Assembly: GCF_007197775.1 (NCBI RefSeq)
Contig: NZ_CP041638.1
Location: 1,612,001-1,676,000, forward strand
DNA: 64,000 nucleotides
Direction: 5' to 3'
Source: Thalassotalea sp. PS06
GTDB lineage: Bacteria > Pseudomonadota > Gammaproteobacteria > Enterobacterales > Alteromonadaceae
Program-made: the position numbers and the translations under genes
The notes under the pieces: model-generated
Seen by the model: only the letters and a program-made list of their open reading frames with translations
What the model was told of the DNA's origin: nothing
Database searches by the model: none
In this document: positions 8,646 through 18,680 of the stretch, piece after piece
How positions within the stretch are numbered: position 1 is the first letter of the stretch
How the letters are laid out: every line of letters begins with the position of its first letter

Positions 8646-9881
8646 ATGCGCCGAGTTGTGGTAACCGGACTGGGTTTATTAAGTCCGTTGGCAAACGACC
8701 CTGAATCTACCTGGCAGAAGCTGATGTCAGGTACCAGTGGTATTGGCCCAATTGAACATTTTGATGTAAGCACTTTTCCTACCAAGTTTGCTGGCTTGAT
8801 CAAAGACTTTGATGCAGAGTCCTTTGGCATTGCCAAAAAAGAAACCCGTAAAATGGATTTGTTTATCCAATACGGAATTGCAGCCGGTAATCAGGCATTA
8901 GCCGATTCAGGTCTGGAAATTAACGACGAAAATTCCCCTCGGGTCGGTGTCGCCGTTGGTTCTGGTATTGGCGGATTAGGCTTAATCGAAGAAAACCACG
9001 AAAAAGTATTAAATAGTGGCATCAGAAAACTATCACCATTTTTCTGTCCGGCAACGATTTTGAATATGATCTCAGGCCACCTATCCATCATGCATGGATT
9101 AAAGGGACCAAACATTTCCATTGTTACTGCCTGTACTACTGGTGTCCATAATATCGGTCATGCGGCGCGTATGATTGCTTATGGCGATGCAGACGCGATG
9201 CTAGCGGGCGGAGCGGAGAAAGCTTCTACGGTTTTAGGTATCGGCGGTTTTACCGCAGCTCGTGCCTTGTCAACTCGTAATGAAGCACCTCAGCAGGCTT
9301 CTCGGCCCTGGGATAAAGACCGTGACGGTTTTGTTCTTAGTGATGGCGCGGGCGTTATCATGCTGGAAGAGTATGAGCATGCGAAAGCCCGTGGAGCGAA
9401 AATTTATGCAGAACTTGCAGGCTTTGGTATGAGTGGCGATGCATTCCACATTACTTCACCACCTGCAGATGGTAGTGGCGGTGCCGCAGCCATGAGTAAT
9501 GCATTACGCGATGCGAAAGTAAATCCGGAACAAGTGGGTTACATTAATGCCCATGGTACATCGACACCTGCTGGTGATATTGCCGAAACCAATGGTATGA
9601 AATCGGTGTTTGGTGATCATGCTTATAAGATGGCAGTATCATCTACCAAGTCAATGACAGGTCATATGCTGGGTGCCGCCGGTGCCGCTGAAGCCATATT
9701 TACCATTCAGTCATTGGCCAACCAGGCAATTGCACCAACCATTAATCTGGATAACCCTGGTGAAGGTTGTGATTTGGATTATGTACCGCATCAAGGCCGT
9801 GACGCCAATTTAGAATATGCATTGTGTAATTCCTTTGGCTTTGGTGGAACCAATGGTTCACTGCTTTTCAAAAAGGTTTAG
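8646..9881 (+). CDS. fabF: Beta-ketoacyl-ACP synthase II FabF
   Basis: FabF elongates acyl-ACP and is important for the palmitoleate to cis-vaccenate step. The 411-aa thiolase-fold protein begins [15 protein letters not shown]. It has the nucleophile Cys163 in [12 protein letters not shown], the first catalytic His in [11 protein letters not shown] and the second in [13 protein letters not shown], and the C-terminal [14 protein letters not shown] loop. It lies downstream of acpP in the standard gene order and is closed by a strong terminator. Confidence 0.97.
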   Translation: MRRVVVTGLGLLSPLANDPESTWQKLMSGTSGIGPIEHFDVSTFPTKFAGLIKDFDAESFGIAKKETRKMDLFIQYGIAAGNQALADSGLEINDENSPRVGVAVGSGIGGLGLIEENHEKVLNSGIRKLSPFFCPATILNMISGHLSIMHGLKGPNISIVTACTTGVHNIGHAARMIAYGDADAMLAGGAEKASTVLGIGGFTAARALSTRNEAPQQASRPWDKDRDGFVLSDGAGVIMLEEYEHAKARGAKIYAELAGFGMSGDAFHITSPPADGSGGAAAMSNALRDAKVNPEQVGYINAHGTSTPAGDIAETNGMKSVFGDHAYKMAVSSTKSMTGHMLGAAGAAEAIFTIQSLANQAIAPTINLDNPGEGCDLDYVPHQGRDANLEYALCNSFGFGGTNGSLLFKKV

Positions 9882-9924
9882 CTAAATAATTTGTTTATTT
9901 AATTAAACCCTTGCACTTAAAATG

Positions 9925-9963
9925 ATAAGCCTGTTTACTAGCTGTAAACAGGCTTATTTTTTT
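9925..9963 (+). terminator. Strong Rho-independent terminator after fabF
   Basis: A 14-bp perfect stem (ATAAGCCTGTTTAC with GTAAACAGGCTTAT) closes a 5-base loop TAGCT and runs into a T-tract. It separates the fatty-acid genes from pabC and mltG, which then need their own promoter or readthrough. Confidence 0.9.
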
Positions 9964-9974
9964 ACCTTCTTGTT

Positions 9975-10763
9975 ATGTTATACAGCTCGGTTAATTTTTT
10001 CCCTCAGTCTGAAATCTCGATACAGGATCGTGGTTTAGCGTTTGGTGATGGTGTATTTACCACGGCGCAGATTATCGATGGCAAAGTGCAATGGTTAGAG
10101 CAGCATATCGAACGTTTGCAGTTATCCTGCGGCCGCCTTTATATAGAAAGTCCGGACTTTGATAAATTAAAGACACACCTGGAACAGGTATGCGTTCCGT
10201 TCAAACATGCGGTATTGAAAGTCATTATTACTACAGGCAACTCCGGTCGCGGCTATGCTCGCAGCCCGTCAGTTAAACCGAACGTCATTGTTATCGTTAG
10301 CGATTACCCAGGGCATTATCCGAAGTGGCGAGAAGAGGGGATAACCTTGGGCGTTGCTGAAACTCAGCTTGGCTTGAATCCACAACTTTCTGGCATCAAA
10401 CACTTAAATCGTCTTGAGCAGGTATTGGTGAGAAGGGAGCTTGAACAATCCGGTTATGAAGATTTAGTTGTCTGTGATATCAATGGTTATGTGGTTGAAA
10501 CCAGCAGCTGTAATCTGTTTTGGCAATTAGATGGCATCTGGCACACCGCCGATTTGAGTGAATCTGGGGTTCAGGGCTTAGCAAGTCAACGATTGTTAAA
10601 CCAACTTGGAAACGTTAAAATCGTCAGACATACAATCGAGCAATTGCAGCAAGCCGATTCCATGTTCATATGTAACGCCCTGTTGCGCATTGCCCCGGTA
10701 AGCCAGTTTTTGGATAGGCAGCTATCAACAACACTAAGCCGGGAAGTAAAGGAATTTTTCTAA
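9975..10763 (+). CDS. pabC: Aminodeoxychorismate lyase PabC
   Basis: PabC is a PLP enzyme of fold type IV that converts 4-amino-4-deoxychorismate to p-aminobenzoate and pyruvate in folate synthesis. The 262-aa protein has the family start YSSVNFFPQSEISIQDRGLA and FGDGVFTT, the PLP-lysine motif LSGIKHLNRLEQVLVRRELE and the DINGYVVETSSCNLFW substrate loop. Its stop overlaps the mltG start by one base (TAATG), so the two are translationally coupled, as pabC-mltG-tmk-holB are in E. coli. Confidence 0.94.
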   Translation: MLYSSVNFFPQSEISIQDRGLAFGDGVFTTAQIIDGKVQWLEQHIERLQLSCGRLYIESPDFDKLKTHLEQVCVPFKHAVLKVIITTGNSGRGYARSPSVKPNVIVIVSDYPGHYPKWREEGITLGVAETQLGLNPQLSGIKHLNRLEQVLVRRELEQSGYEDLVVCDINGYVVETSSCNLFWQLDGIWHTADLSESGVQGLASQRLLNQLGNVKIVRHTIEQLQQADSMFICNALLRIAPVSQFLDRQLSTTLSREVKEFF

Positions 10764-11755
10764 TGTGGCGCTGGATAACAGGTCTTGTTCTCATCGGTGC
10801 AGTGTGTGTTGCCGGACTTTACATCAAAGTTCAACAATCGGTGCAACAACCGCTTGCTCTCTCCAATCCTCAGCTCTATACCCTGGCCAAAGGTAGTAGC
10901 TTTCACAGTCTTCTTCAGCATGCACAGCAGCAGAGCTGGGTTGATTCCGTATGGTTGATAAAGCTTTATGGCAAACTAAATTCTGACCTTACAAAAGTGA
11001 AGGCTGGTACCTACCAATTAACGCCGGATATGACTTTTTATCAGCTCCTGAATTTGCTGGTAAATGGTAAAGAGCATCAGTTCAAAATCACTTTTGTTGA
11101 AGGCACTACCTTCAAAGAATGGCTGATGCAGATGGCCAATAATCCAAACCTTAGGCATACCCTCAAGGGTAAAAGCTGGGAGCAAATTCAGGAACTGTTT
11201 CCCGGAGCTATGCATCCTGAAGGTATGTTCTTTCCGGATACCTACAAATTTTCTAAGAATACTCGTGACATCAGCATCTTGAAACAGGCATTCAACAGAA
11301 TGCAGAAAGAACTTGCCGATAGCTGGGAAAGGCGTGCAACCGGATTGCCTTATGACAATGCGTATCAGGCGCTGATCATGGCATCAATTATCGAGAAAGA
11401 AACCGCGGTAGTTGCCGAACAACCCTTGATTTCGGCGGTATTTGTCAACCGCCTGCGTAAGGGGATGCGCCTGCAAACTGACCCAACGATTATTTACGGT
11501 CTGGGTGATCGTTACACAGGCGATATTACCTATGCCAACATTCGCGAAAAAACTGCTTACAACACTTATCAAATTAATGGCTTACCGCCAACACCGATAG
11601 CCATGCCAGGTAAAACTGCTTTGGATGCGAGTGTCAATCCCGCAGATAGTGAATACCTGTATTTCGTCAGTAAAAATAATGGCGAGCATATATTTTCGAA
11701 AAACCTGGCGGATCATAATCGGGCAGTAGATAAGTATCAAAGAGGGAAACCATGA
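10763..11755 (+). CDS. mltG: Endolytic murein transglycosylase MltG
   Basis: MltG is an inner-membrane lytic transglycosylase that cuts nascent glycan strands and helps end their elongation. One N-terminal transmembrane helix (residues about 3-24, [18 protein letters not shown]) is followed by a LysM-like region and the YceG catalytic domain. That domain contains [13 protein letters not shown], the catalytic Glu in [24 protein letters not shown] and the C-terminal [14 protein letters not shown]. The 330-aa length is normal. The end overlaps tmk by 4 bp (ATGA). Confidence 0.96.
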   Translation: MWRWITGLVLIGAVCVAGLYIKVQQSVQQPLALSNPQLYTLAKGSSFHSLLQHAQQQSWVDSVWLIKLYGKLNSDLTKVKAGTYQLTPDMTFYQLLNLLVNGKEHQFKITFVEGTTFKEWLMQMANNPNLRHTLKGKSWEQIQELFPGAMHPEGMFFPDTYKFSKNTRDISILKQAFNRMQKELADSWERRATGLPYDNAYQALIMASIIEKETAVVAEQPLISAVFVNRLRKGMRLQTDPTIIYGLGDRYTGDITYANIREKTAYNTYQINGLPPTPIAMPGKTALDASVNPADSEYLYFVSKNNGEHIFSKNLADHNRAVDKYQRGKP

Positions 11756-12387
11756 GCCAATCTGGCAAATTTATCGTCATTGAAGGTATTGAAGGTGCTG
11801 GCAAATCCAGCGCTATTGCGATAGTAGAAAAATTATTGGCTGCGCAAGGCATCAATTTTGTTAAAACCCGAGAGCCAGGCGGTACGCCGTTAGCCGAGTC
11901 ACTCCGTACGTTAGTAAAATCGCCGGATTTGCAAGAGTCTCTGACGCCAGAATGTGAATTGCTATTGATGTATGCCAGTCGTTCTCAACTGGTGCACAAT
12001 GTGATCAAACCGGCACTTAACGACGGTAAATGGGTCATTGGCGATCGTCATGATTTATCATCACGCGCATATCAGGGCGGCGGTCGCAACATGGACGATG
12101 CCATTTTGGATAGCCTTGCTGATATCACCTTGAAAGGCTTCAAACCGGACTTAACTCTTTACCTGGATATTGATCCTAAAATCGGTTTGCAACGGGCAGC
12201 TAATCGCGGCGAATTAGACCGCATCGAACAGGAGAAAATTGATTTCTTCTATCGAGTGCGAGACAAGTACAAAAGTTTTGCTGAGCGGGACGATAGTATT
12301 TTAGTGATAGATGCATCTCAGGATATGGCAAAAGTCCATGCGGATATCGAAGCGCAACTTCGCAATTACCTGCAGAATATTGGTTAG
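11752..12387 (+). CDS. tmk: Thymidylate kinase
   Basis: Tmk phosphorylates dTMP to dTDP. The 211-aa protein has the P-loop [12 protein letters not shown] near the N-terminus, the EPGGTPLAE motif following TRE, the DRH motif in [18 protein letters not shown] and a lid region with [11 protein letters not shown]. Its start overlaps mltG by 4 bp and it ends 7 bp before holB, so the set is one operon. Confidence 0.96.
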   Translation: MSQSGKFIVIEGIEGAGKSSAIAIVEKLLAAQGINFVKTREPGGTPLAESLRTLVKSPDLQESLTPECELLLMYASRSQLVHNVIKPALNDGKWVIGDRHDLSSRAYQGGGRNMDDAILDSLADITLKGFKPDLTLYLDIDPKIGLQRAANRGELDRIEQEKIDFFYRVRDKYKSFAERDDSILVIDASQDMAKVHADIEAQLRNYLQNIG

Positions 12388-12394
12388 TTGTTGA

Positions 12395-13360
12395 ATGATT
12401 GAGCAATCCTTTTCGCAAAAACCGTGGCTAAATGACATTGCCGGACAACTTGGTCAGTTGTTAGAGCAACAACGATTACCGCACGGCATTTTATTCCATG
12501 GACATCCTGGCAGTGGTACCAGAGATATCGGCTATTGGTTATCTCGTCAACTTCTGTGTACCGAGAATGGGTTGTGGGGACCGGCGTGTGGCCGGTGCAA
12601 ATCCTGCTCTTTATTAAGGGCTGGAAATCATCCTGATTTAGTGATGATTGAATCTGATAAAGCCCATATTGGTGTTGATAGCGTTCGTAAGGCTACACGA
12701 TTTCTGGTCAACAAGGCGCAGCTTGGTCAGGCAAAAGTAGTCATCATCGAGCAGGCGGAACAAATGACTGAGGCGGCTGCTAATGCGTTGTTGAAAACTC
12801 TGGAAGAACCCACGCCATTTAGTTTTCTATTCCTGATAAGCCACGATAGCGATCGACTGTTACCAACCATACAGTCAAGGTGCACCCGCTTTGATATCCG
12901 TCCACCAATCGGACAAGGGTTAAAGCAAAGTCTTGGTAATTCCGGGTTAATCGACGATTACAGCAATATGAGTCATCTGGCGCAATTACAAGACGCTGAC
13001 ATTGAAGCTGAGTTTGTAGATTTTGAGTCATTACTGACACAGTGGTTACAAAACTCCTCGGACAGCGAAGCACTTGCTCTGCAGTTGATTGAACAGCCCT
13101 TAGCATTGTCCTGGTTGACGCAACATCTAACCTCAGCAATGCGCAGCTCTTATCGGTGGCATGGGATACGAAAATCTCCGGTTATTGACGCATTAAGTCA
13201 ATTTGAACCACAACAATTACATACTTCGATACAGCTAATTAATACGATTAATCAACAGCTTAAACAACTGCCACAAGCAAATAAAAAGTTTATGATTGAA
13301 TCTTTGGTTATTGATTTAGTTGCATTGATCGGTAACAATGCAGAAAAACGTCCGCATTAA
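12395..13360 (+). CDS. holB: DNA polymerase III delta' subunit
   Basis: HolB is the stator subunit of the clamp loader that places the beta clamp on primed DNA. The 321-aa protein has a degenerate P-loop (GHPGSGTRDIG), a zinc-binding cysteine cluster (CTEN...CGRCKSC, near residues 63-83), the LGQAKVVIIEQAEQMT Walker B-like region and the sensor motif NALLKTLEEPTP. The C-terminal collar domain is weakly conserved, as usual. It is encoded between tmk and pilZ. Confidence 0.94.
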   Translation: MIEQSFSQKPWLNDIAGQLGQLLEQQRLPHGILFHGHPGSGTRDIGYWLSRQLLCTENGLWGPACGRCKSCSLLRAGNHPDLVMIESDKAHIGVDSVRKATRFLVNKAQLGQAKVVIIEQAEQMTEAAANALLKTLEEPTPFSFLFLISHDSDRLLPTIQSRCTRFDIRPPIGQGLKQSLGNSGLIDDYSNMSHLAQLQDADIEAEFVDFESLLTQWLQNSSDSEALALQLIEQPLALSWLTQHLTSAMRSSYRWHGIRKSPVIDALSQFEPQQLHTSIQLINTINQQLKQLPQANKKFMIESLVIDLVALIGNNAEKRPH

Positions 13361-13372
13361 CAGGAAGTAGAA

Positions 13373-13699
13373 ATGACCCAAATCACTTTGGAATTTGCCA
13401 ACGAAAAAGAATTGTATTTGTCTTACATGCCATTTTTAAAGCAAGGCGGATTGTTTATTAAAACCGAGCAGGCTTTTGAACTCGGTGATCAAATTTCACT
13501 ACAGGTATTGTTACCGGGTCAGGAAGAGCATGTGTCGTTACAGACACAGGTTTCCTGGATAACCCCCCATGGCGCCCACAATGGGACTGAGCCAGGGGTT
13601 GGTGTTGCTTTTCTAAATGATGAGTTCAATGTGCGAAACCAGATTGAATCGACTCTGGGCCGTATGCTTAACTCCAAAGAACCTACTTATACGATGTAG
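13373..13699 (+). CDS. pilZ: PilZ-domain protein, type IV pilus PilZ type
   Basis: This 108-aa protein matches the original PilZ needed for type IV pilus assembly in Pseudomonas: the LYLSYMPFLKQGGLFIKTEQ segment followed by beta strands and GVGVAFLNDE. It lacks the RxxxR and DxSxxG residues that bind cyclic-di-GMP in other PilZ domains, so it is unlikely to be a c-di-GMP receptor. It acts in the cytoplasm with FimX/PilB-type partners in known systems. It lies between holB and tatD, as in Pseudomonas. Confidence 0.9.
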   Translation: MTQITLEFANEKELYLSYMPFLKQGGLFIKTEQAFELGDQISLQVLLPGQEEHVSLQTQVSWITPHGAHNGTEPGVGVAFLNDEFNVRNQIESTLGRMLNSKEPTYTM

Positions 13700-13753
13700 C
13701 CTGTTACTCAGGTTACATGCTAGAATTCGGTTTTTTCATGGCCGGAGCCCTTT

Positions 13754-14524
13754 GTGTTTATTGATTCCCACTGTCATCTAGATCGTTTAAAACTTGCTGA
13801 GTTTGCCAATGGTATTAACGAAGTGGTGGAGTTGGCCGAACAAGCCAAGGTTACTCGAATGCTTTGCGTATCGGTGACCTTGGATGAATTTCCAAAGATG
13901 GCAGAAGCCACTGCATCATTTCCCAACGTCGATATATCCTGTGGCACTCATCCACTGAACCAGGGTGACGAAGTCGATATTAATCGTTTACAGCAATTAG
14001 CCAATGATCAACGAGTCGTGGCTATTGGTGAGACGGGGCTGGATTATTTTTATGCACCAGAGACCAAAGCGGTGCAGCAGGATTCGTTCAGAAAGCACAT
14101 CAGAGTTGCGAAAACTTTAAACAAACCATTGATCATCCACACCCGTGACGCTCGCCAGGATACTCTTGATATCATGCGAGAAGAGGGCGCAGAACAGGTT
14201 GGTGGCGTATTACATTGCTTCACCGAAAGCTGGGAAATGGCGGAAGCGGCAATGGAAATGGGATTTTATATTTCTTTTTCGGGCATCGTAACCTTCAAAA
14301 ATGCCAGCGAGTTACGTGCGGTTGCCGAAAAGGTGCCGGACGATCGTTTTCTTATCGAAACCGATTCACCATATCTAGCCCCGGTGCCGTACCGAGGCAA
14401 ACAAAATCAACCGGCTTATGTTGTGCATGTTGCGCAGCTGCTTGCTGAAGTTCGTGGCCAGTCGGTGGAAGATATCGCTAAACAATCCAGTGCCAACTAC
14501 TGGCGGTTGTTTCATAATAAGTGA
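13754..14524 (+). CDS. TatD-family metal-dependent hydrolase (YcfH-like)
   Basis: TatD-type proteins are TIM-barrel phosphoesterases with divalent metals; members act as 3'-5' DNA or RNA exonucleases or D-aminoacyl-tRNA deacylases. The 256-aa protein has FIDSHCHLDRL at the N-terminus (metal ligands), AIGETGLDYFYA, LIIHTRDARQDT, VLHCFTES and LIETDSPYLAPVPYRGKQNQ. GTG at 13754 is the start that gives the family N-terminus. In E. coli the gene in this place (after holB) is ycfH. The exact substrate cannot be told. Confidence 0.93.
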   Translation: MFIDSHCHLDRLKLAEFANGINEVVELAEQAKVTRMLCVSVTLDEFPKMAEATASFPNVDISCGTHPLNQGDEVDINRLQQLANDQRVVAIGETGLDYFYAPETKAVQQDSFRKHIRVAKTLNKPLIIHTRDARQDTLDIMREEGAEQVGGVLHCFTESWEMAEAAMEMGFYISFSGIVTFKNASELRAVAEKVPDDRFLIETDSPYLAPVPYRGKQNQPAYVVHVAQLLAEVRGQSVEDIAKQSSANYWRLFHNK

Positions 14525-14575
14525 TCATAAAACGTATTCTGGTTACCCGATAATCACCAAAACGTTCTAACGATT

Positions 14576-15922
14576 TTACTTTTCAGAAAAGTGCCTGGGA
14601 TTCATCGCCAGCAAGGAGCGATTTTCCCAGACGCTATCCTTGGCAAGCTGCTCAGGTTTTAACAAACTTATCGCTTTGTTTTTATCGAAACTGCCACGGG
14701 TTACCAGTTTTTTCTGACGATTCGGTTCATTAATATCGTATGCCAGTGCTGTTAGCTCCTGTAGGTAGGTGCGCTGAGGCTCTAACTGGAAATATTCTTG
14801 TAGTGTAGGGTGCTGTCGACTCCCGGTTCGTAAGAATCGAAACAATGATTCGCAGGCCTGGCGATATTCCCCGTGATTACAGGCCTTCAGGTAATCTCTT
14901 CGATAATGGCGTCGTTGCTGCCTTGAGACCTTTCGATAGATTTGCGCGATCGTATCTCGCTTTCGGTAAACAACAATAACCAAAGCTGTCGCTAAAGCTA
15001 TCCAGAATACCAGATTCCATGGGATTTCCTCGATAGGGTCAACCTGCTCATTTTGTTTGGGTTTTTGCACCTGGTTTGGATCACTGGCAACGTTAATTTT
15101 CAGTGCTTTCAGATGACGTTTTTTCAGCGATTGCCGGTTAGGATCCCAATAATAAAAGGTTTGCCTGGGGATCACATAATCACCCGCCTGTTCAAAGATA
15201 TAGGTACGGGTTTGTTGACGACTACTGTTAAAGTCGCCGCGGGAACGGTTATCTTTTAATATTGGCTGCTCGTCAAATACGCTAATTCCTTCTACATCGA
15301 TGTTGGTAAGTTCTGGTAACATCATCGCCGGAACTCGTTCTGCGCTGATTTTAATGGTTTGGGTTATGCTATCCCCAACCTGATAGTTGGCGCTTTTATC
15401 AAAGTCGTTGCGTTGTTTAACGGCTAGGGTATCGGTGACCACGTAGTGGTCGATTAGCGCCAGTTGTTTAGGTTGGGTGACGGAAAATGAAACCGGATCT
15501 AATTGCCAATATCCCTCAACAATGCCATCGTTGGCACTATTAACTGAGACAAAGACTTTAATTTTCGGCAGGGTATAATCGCCTTCATCGAGCGGGTAAA
15601 TGGTAATATCCCGAGCCTGGGTTGCCCAGGTTTCACCGTTTATGGTTTTTGAGGAGTTAAACGCCATGCCATCAACGGGAAGCACGACAGCGTTTTCTAA
15701 GTCAAAGTTTTCAATGCGGGTGCCTCTGGAAAACCATCGGTTTGTTGCGACTTCCACCTGATAACTGATCGCCTGACGGGCGATAGGGTTTTCCTCACTC
15801 TGTTTCTGGATGGTGATTTGCAGCTGTTGCGAATTTACCAATTCCTCAATGGTTTTGGCTTTTACCGAATGAGAGACCAAGGTAGTTGTGAAGATTGCAA
15901 TGAACATAAAAACCTTAGTCAT
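14576..15922 (-). CDS. BatD-like membrane protein (last gene of Bat/MoxR operon)
   Basis: BatD (oxygen-tolerance family) proteins are exported, membrane-anchored, beta-rich proteins encoded with MoxR ATPases and von Willebrand proteins; the set is thought to help fold or assemble envelope complexes, but its role is not settled. The 448-aa protein has a signal peptide (MTKVFMFIAIFTTTLVSHS, then VKA), repeated Ig-like beta domains (residues about 25-300), a transmembrane helix (WNLVFWIALATALVIVVYRK, about 325-345) and a basic cytoplasmic tail. ATG 15922 overlaps the previous gene by 8 bp (ATGACTAA). An upstream frame extension to 15991 is not believable. Confidence 0.85.
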   Translation of the reverse strand: MTKVFMFIAIFTTTLVSHSVKAKTIEELVNSQQLQITIQKQSEENPIARQAISYQVEVATNRWFSRGTRIENFDLENAVVLPVDGMAFNSSKTINGETWATQARDITIYPLDEGDYTLPKIKVFVSVNSANDGIVEGYWQLDPVSFSVTQPKQLALIDHYVVTDTLAVKQRNDFDKSANYQVGDSITQTIKISAERVPAMMLPELTNIDVEGISVFDEQPILKDNRSRGDFNSSRQQTRTYIFEQAGDYVIPRQTFYYWDPNRQSLKKRHLKALKINVASDPNQVQKPKQNEQVDPIEEIPWNLVFWIALATALVIVVYRKRDTIAQIYRKVSRQQRRHYRRDYLKACNHGEYRQACESLFRFLRTGSRQHPTLQEYFQLEPQRTYLQELTALAYDINEPNRQKKLVTRGSFDKNKAISLLKPEQLAKDSVWENRSLLAMNPRHFSEK

Positions 15923-16724
15923 TGTTCTTTTCCTTATTAGTCTCTTCCTTGTTGCTCTCTTCTTTTTTAGGGGGAGCCGCAACTTTACCACTGGTGCCGG
16001 AGCCTTGTTGCAATTGCACGGCGAATTTAATCGCCAAAAATCTGGCTGGGTCTTTTTGTACTTGCCGCATCCACATATCTGCTAGCTCAGGGTCCTGAAG
16101 GATGTCTTCAGCACTGTACTGTTCTAACTGTTTAGCTGAAACCTTGCGCTCAGCCCCCTCAGCTGTTTGCGGGTCATCGCCTAATTCTTTAGGCGCATCG
16201 CTATCTTCCTGTTGCTGGCTTTCGGATATGCGATTAACTTCGTCAATGATCCCCTGAACAATATCTAAATTGGTTTGTGCCGCCTGGTAATCGGGGTATT
16301 GTTCCAAAATAGCCTGATAAACGCCTCTGGCTCTGACGTAGCGGCGTCCATGAGCGTAGGCATTACCGCGTGCGAGTAAATCCTGGGGTTCATTAAACTG
16401 GCTGTATAGGTTAGCAGCGGTATCAAATTGCTCGGCACCATAATAGCTGTAGGCTTGCCAACGACTGTCAGCAAAATGCTCTCCTGCCATCTGGTACTTT
16501 TGCATGTTAAACAGAATTGATCCTTGTTGATCCGGCGTAAGCCAGAGATCGACAAACTGCTGTGGCTTCAAACTGATGTAGGTGATCACCAGTAGCAAGA
16601 TCACAATACTCAGGATTTTTTTGTTGCTTATAAACCACTTACGTAATCGTTGCCAATGGAGCTGCAACTTAGCGAATAACCAATGAACGCCCTGTTCTGA
16701 ATTTGCCTGAGGATGAATTACCAT
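15915..16724 (-). CDS. TPR protein of Bat operon, detached from its VWA partner
   Basis: This 269-aa protein has an N-terminal cytoplasmic stretch, one transmembrane helix (residues about 37-53, ILSIVILLLVITYISL) and a periplasmic TPR region that begins LWLTPDQQGSILFNMQKYQM and continues with three helix-turn-helix repeats. A low-complexity Glu/Lys/Asn tail ends the protein. In many gammaproteobacteria this TPR part is the C-terminus of one VWA-TPR protein (BatB/C type). Here it is its own gene, starting inside the last codons of the VWA gene (ATGGTAA overlap, 7 bp). TPR modules usually bind protein partners. Confidence 0.82.
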   Translation of the reverse strand: MVIHPQANSEQGVHWLFAKLQLHWQRLRKWFISNKKILSIVILLLVITYISLKPQQFVDLWLTPDQQGSILFNMQKYQMAGEHFADSRWQAYSYYGAEQFDTAANLYSQFNEPQDLLARGNAYAHGRRYVRARGVYQAILEQYPDYQAAQTNLDIVQGIIDEVNRISESQQQEDSDAPKELGDDPQTAEGAERKVSAKQLEQYSAEDILQDPELADMWMRQVQKDPARFLAIKFAVQLQQGSGTSGKVAAPPKKEESNKEETNKEKNND

Positions 16725-17680
16725 TGCAATGTCCACCCCCGTCTGAACCAGAATACGTAAAGTAGGGCGACGACAAATACCAGGGGATAACTGGCATCCA
16801 GCCACGGACGAGTGCCATCTTCGACGATAACCAGATTGTTCTCGACGTAGTTGTTTATGGTGCTGACATCATCTTTATTATGCGTAAACTGCACCAGACG
16901 GCCATTGCTGGCGCTGGTAAGCTGCTTTAATGAGTTCAGTTGCAGCGGCAGGAAGTTAGAACCTGCTTTCGCTTTTACTTTATCGTCGCCAATGGCCCAG
17001 ATAACCAACTGATGCTGTTGCTCGTTGAAAAACTGCTTAAAGTTTTCCTCAGCCTCGCTGGAGCTACCGTCTGTCATTAGCAGTAAGGTACCAGGTACCT
17101 CTGTTGGGTTTAACAGATCAGCGGTTAGCGGCAAAATGTTATCGGGAATTTTTCCAGCTTTTGGCATCATTGCCGGACTCAGCGGTTTAATAAACTGGCG
17201 GATCATGTTGCCATCATTAGTTAACGGCATCACCACATGAGCACTGCCAGCATAGGCGATTAGGGCGGTATTACTATCACCACGAATTTCTAACAGGTCG
17301 TTGACTTTTTGTTTGGCTCTAAGCAATCGGTTGGGTGCCAGGTCGCTTTGTAACATGGTTTCCGATACATCCAAGGCGATAACCAGGCCAGCTTTGTCTT
17401 CATTGAATGGTGAGGGTACCTGAGTGAATGACGGACCTGCGGCGATCAGTATGGCGAATGCGCCGGCAATCGGCATTAACTTGTAAGGTGAAAACCATTC
17501 AAAATTACTGCCCTTTATCGTCAGGTGGTCCAATACTTCCAAAGACATTACCTGTTGCCAGAAATGCAACGAGTTATCACGTTGGCGAAGCGTCAGGTAA
17601 AGAAATATAAGCAACAAGTACAAGCTCAGATACGCTGGGCGCATAAAATGAAAGTTTTGCAGTCCGGCCCAGTCAATCAT
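16718..17680 (-). CDS. VWA-domain membrane protein of Bat operon (second)
   Basis: The 320-aa protein has two N-terminal hydrophobic helices (residues about 16-32 and 66-84). These are followed by a von Willebrand A domain (about 92-285) with a metal-ion site close to the consensus (ALDVSETM, D-x-S-x-T), then TNDGNMI and LLLMTDGSSSE. A C-terminal helix (YPLVFVVALLYVFWF) ends with a positive patch. It corresponds to the VWA half of BatB. The stop codon TAA overlaps the ATG of the TPR gene, and its start overlaps the first VWA gene by 8 bp, so all genes here are translationally coupled. Confidence 0.87.
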   Translation of the reverse strand: MIDWAGLQNFHFMRPAYLSLYLLLIFLYLTLRQRDNSLHFWQQVMSLEVLDHLTIKGSNFEWFSPYKLMPIAGAFAILIAAGPSFTQVPSPFNEDKAGLVIALDVSETMLQSDLAPNRLLRAKQKVNDLLEIRGDSNTALIAYAGSAHVVMPLTNDGNMIRQFIKPLSPAMMPKAGKIPDNILPLTADLLNPTEVPGTLLLMTDGSSSEAEENFKQFFNEQQHQLVIWAIGDDKVKAKAGSNFLPLQLNSLKQLTSASNGRLVQFTHNKDDVSTINNYVENNLVIVEDGTRPWLDASYPLVFVVALLYVFWFRRGWTLQW

Positions 17681-18680
17681 GACTCACCTCAGCCTTTAAC
17701 CGCCTTGATTGGTAAATATTTCGTAGCGCTACCAGGGTTAGAACTCCCATGTACAACACCAGTAAAGCAATGATGGGCAGATGATGGACACTGGTTTTCG
17801 GGCGATAGGAGCGTGACGAATACTTTTGTGGTTCCAGGGTATTGATGGTGTCGTAAATATCGTTGAGCTGTTTGGCATTCACCGCTTCAAATAGTTTTCC
17901 ACCTGTGGTGTCGGCAATGTAATTGAGCACTTTTGTATCAATTGCTTCCTCTCCGACGGTTTCCGGGTCGCCAATGGCAATCGGATAAATCTTAATTTGA
18001 TAGCTGGCAGCAACTTGTGCCGCGTCTCTTGGGGGTACCCTTGAGCCGGTATCGTTGCCATCGGTGAGAAGGAGTAATACCCTTTCTTTCGTCTGGCTAT
18101 GCTCGAAAACACTGATCGCCAGACCGATGGCATCGCCAAGGGCCGTTGATTGGCCCGCCATTCCTACTTCAGATTCATTTAGCAGGGTTAACCAGGTTTC
18201 CAGGTCATTGGTGAAAGGTGCCTGCAAATAAGGTGAATCAGCAAATAGTATCAAACCAAGACGGTCGGCCTCGCGCTGTTTAGCGAAATCTGCCAGCAGG
18301 GTTTGTACGCCTGTGAACCTATCAACGTTTTCGCCTGACAAGGTTTGAAAGTCTTCTTCAGTCATCGAGCCAGAGAGATCTACAGCAATCATTAAATCCC
18401 GTGCGGATTTATCCAGGGTTATCGGCTTGCCAATATATTGAGGTTTGGCCATGGCAATGCAGATGAAGATCCAACCAATAACTAAAAGAAGTTTTTGTAA
18501 TACGTAGCGATTTAGAATGACTGAACCGCTGGCAGGTTTTTCTCCGGTGAGTTCCACTAATCTGGAGAAGAAGGGGACTTTAACCGAGCTCTTTCTCTCT
18601 TTGTACGCCGGCCAAAAGTAGTAAACCGCAATCGGCAAGAGTAAGAGCGCGAAACACCAGGGGTGGACAAACTCAATCAT
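17673..18680 (-). CDS. VWA-domain membrane protein of Bat operon (first, BatA-like)
   Basis: The 335-aa protein begins with an N-terminal membrane helix (CFALLLLPIAVYYFW), a second helix (LLLVIGWIFICIAMA) and a classic VWA domain. The domain has a complete MIDAS: AVDLSGSMTEEDF (DxSxS), a threonine in QSTALGDAIGLA and LLLLTDGNDTGSRV. A C-terminal helix (LPIIALLVLYMGVLTLVAL) anchors the end. ATG 18680 overlaps the DUF4381 stop (ATGATTGA). The protein resembles BatA from MoxR-linked operons, whose role in the periplasm is not well defined. Confidence 0.88.
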   Translation of the reverse strand: MIEFVHPWCFALLLLPIAVYYFWPAYKERKSSVKVPFFSRLVELTGEKPASGSVILNRYVLQKLLLVIGWIFICIAMAKPQYIGKPITLDKSARDLMIAVDLSGSMTEEDFQTLSGENVDRFTGVQTLLADFAKQREADRLGLILFADSPYLQAPFTNDLETWLTLLNESEVGMAGQSTALGDAIGLAISVFEHSQTKERVLLLLTDGNDTGSRVPPRDAAQVAASYQIKIYPIAIGDPETVGEEAIDTKVLNYIADTTGGKLFEAVNAKQLNDIYDTINTLEPQKYSSRSYRPKTSVHHLPIIALLVLYMGVLTLVALRNIYQSRRLKAEVSHD

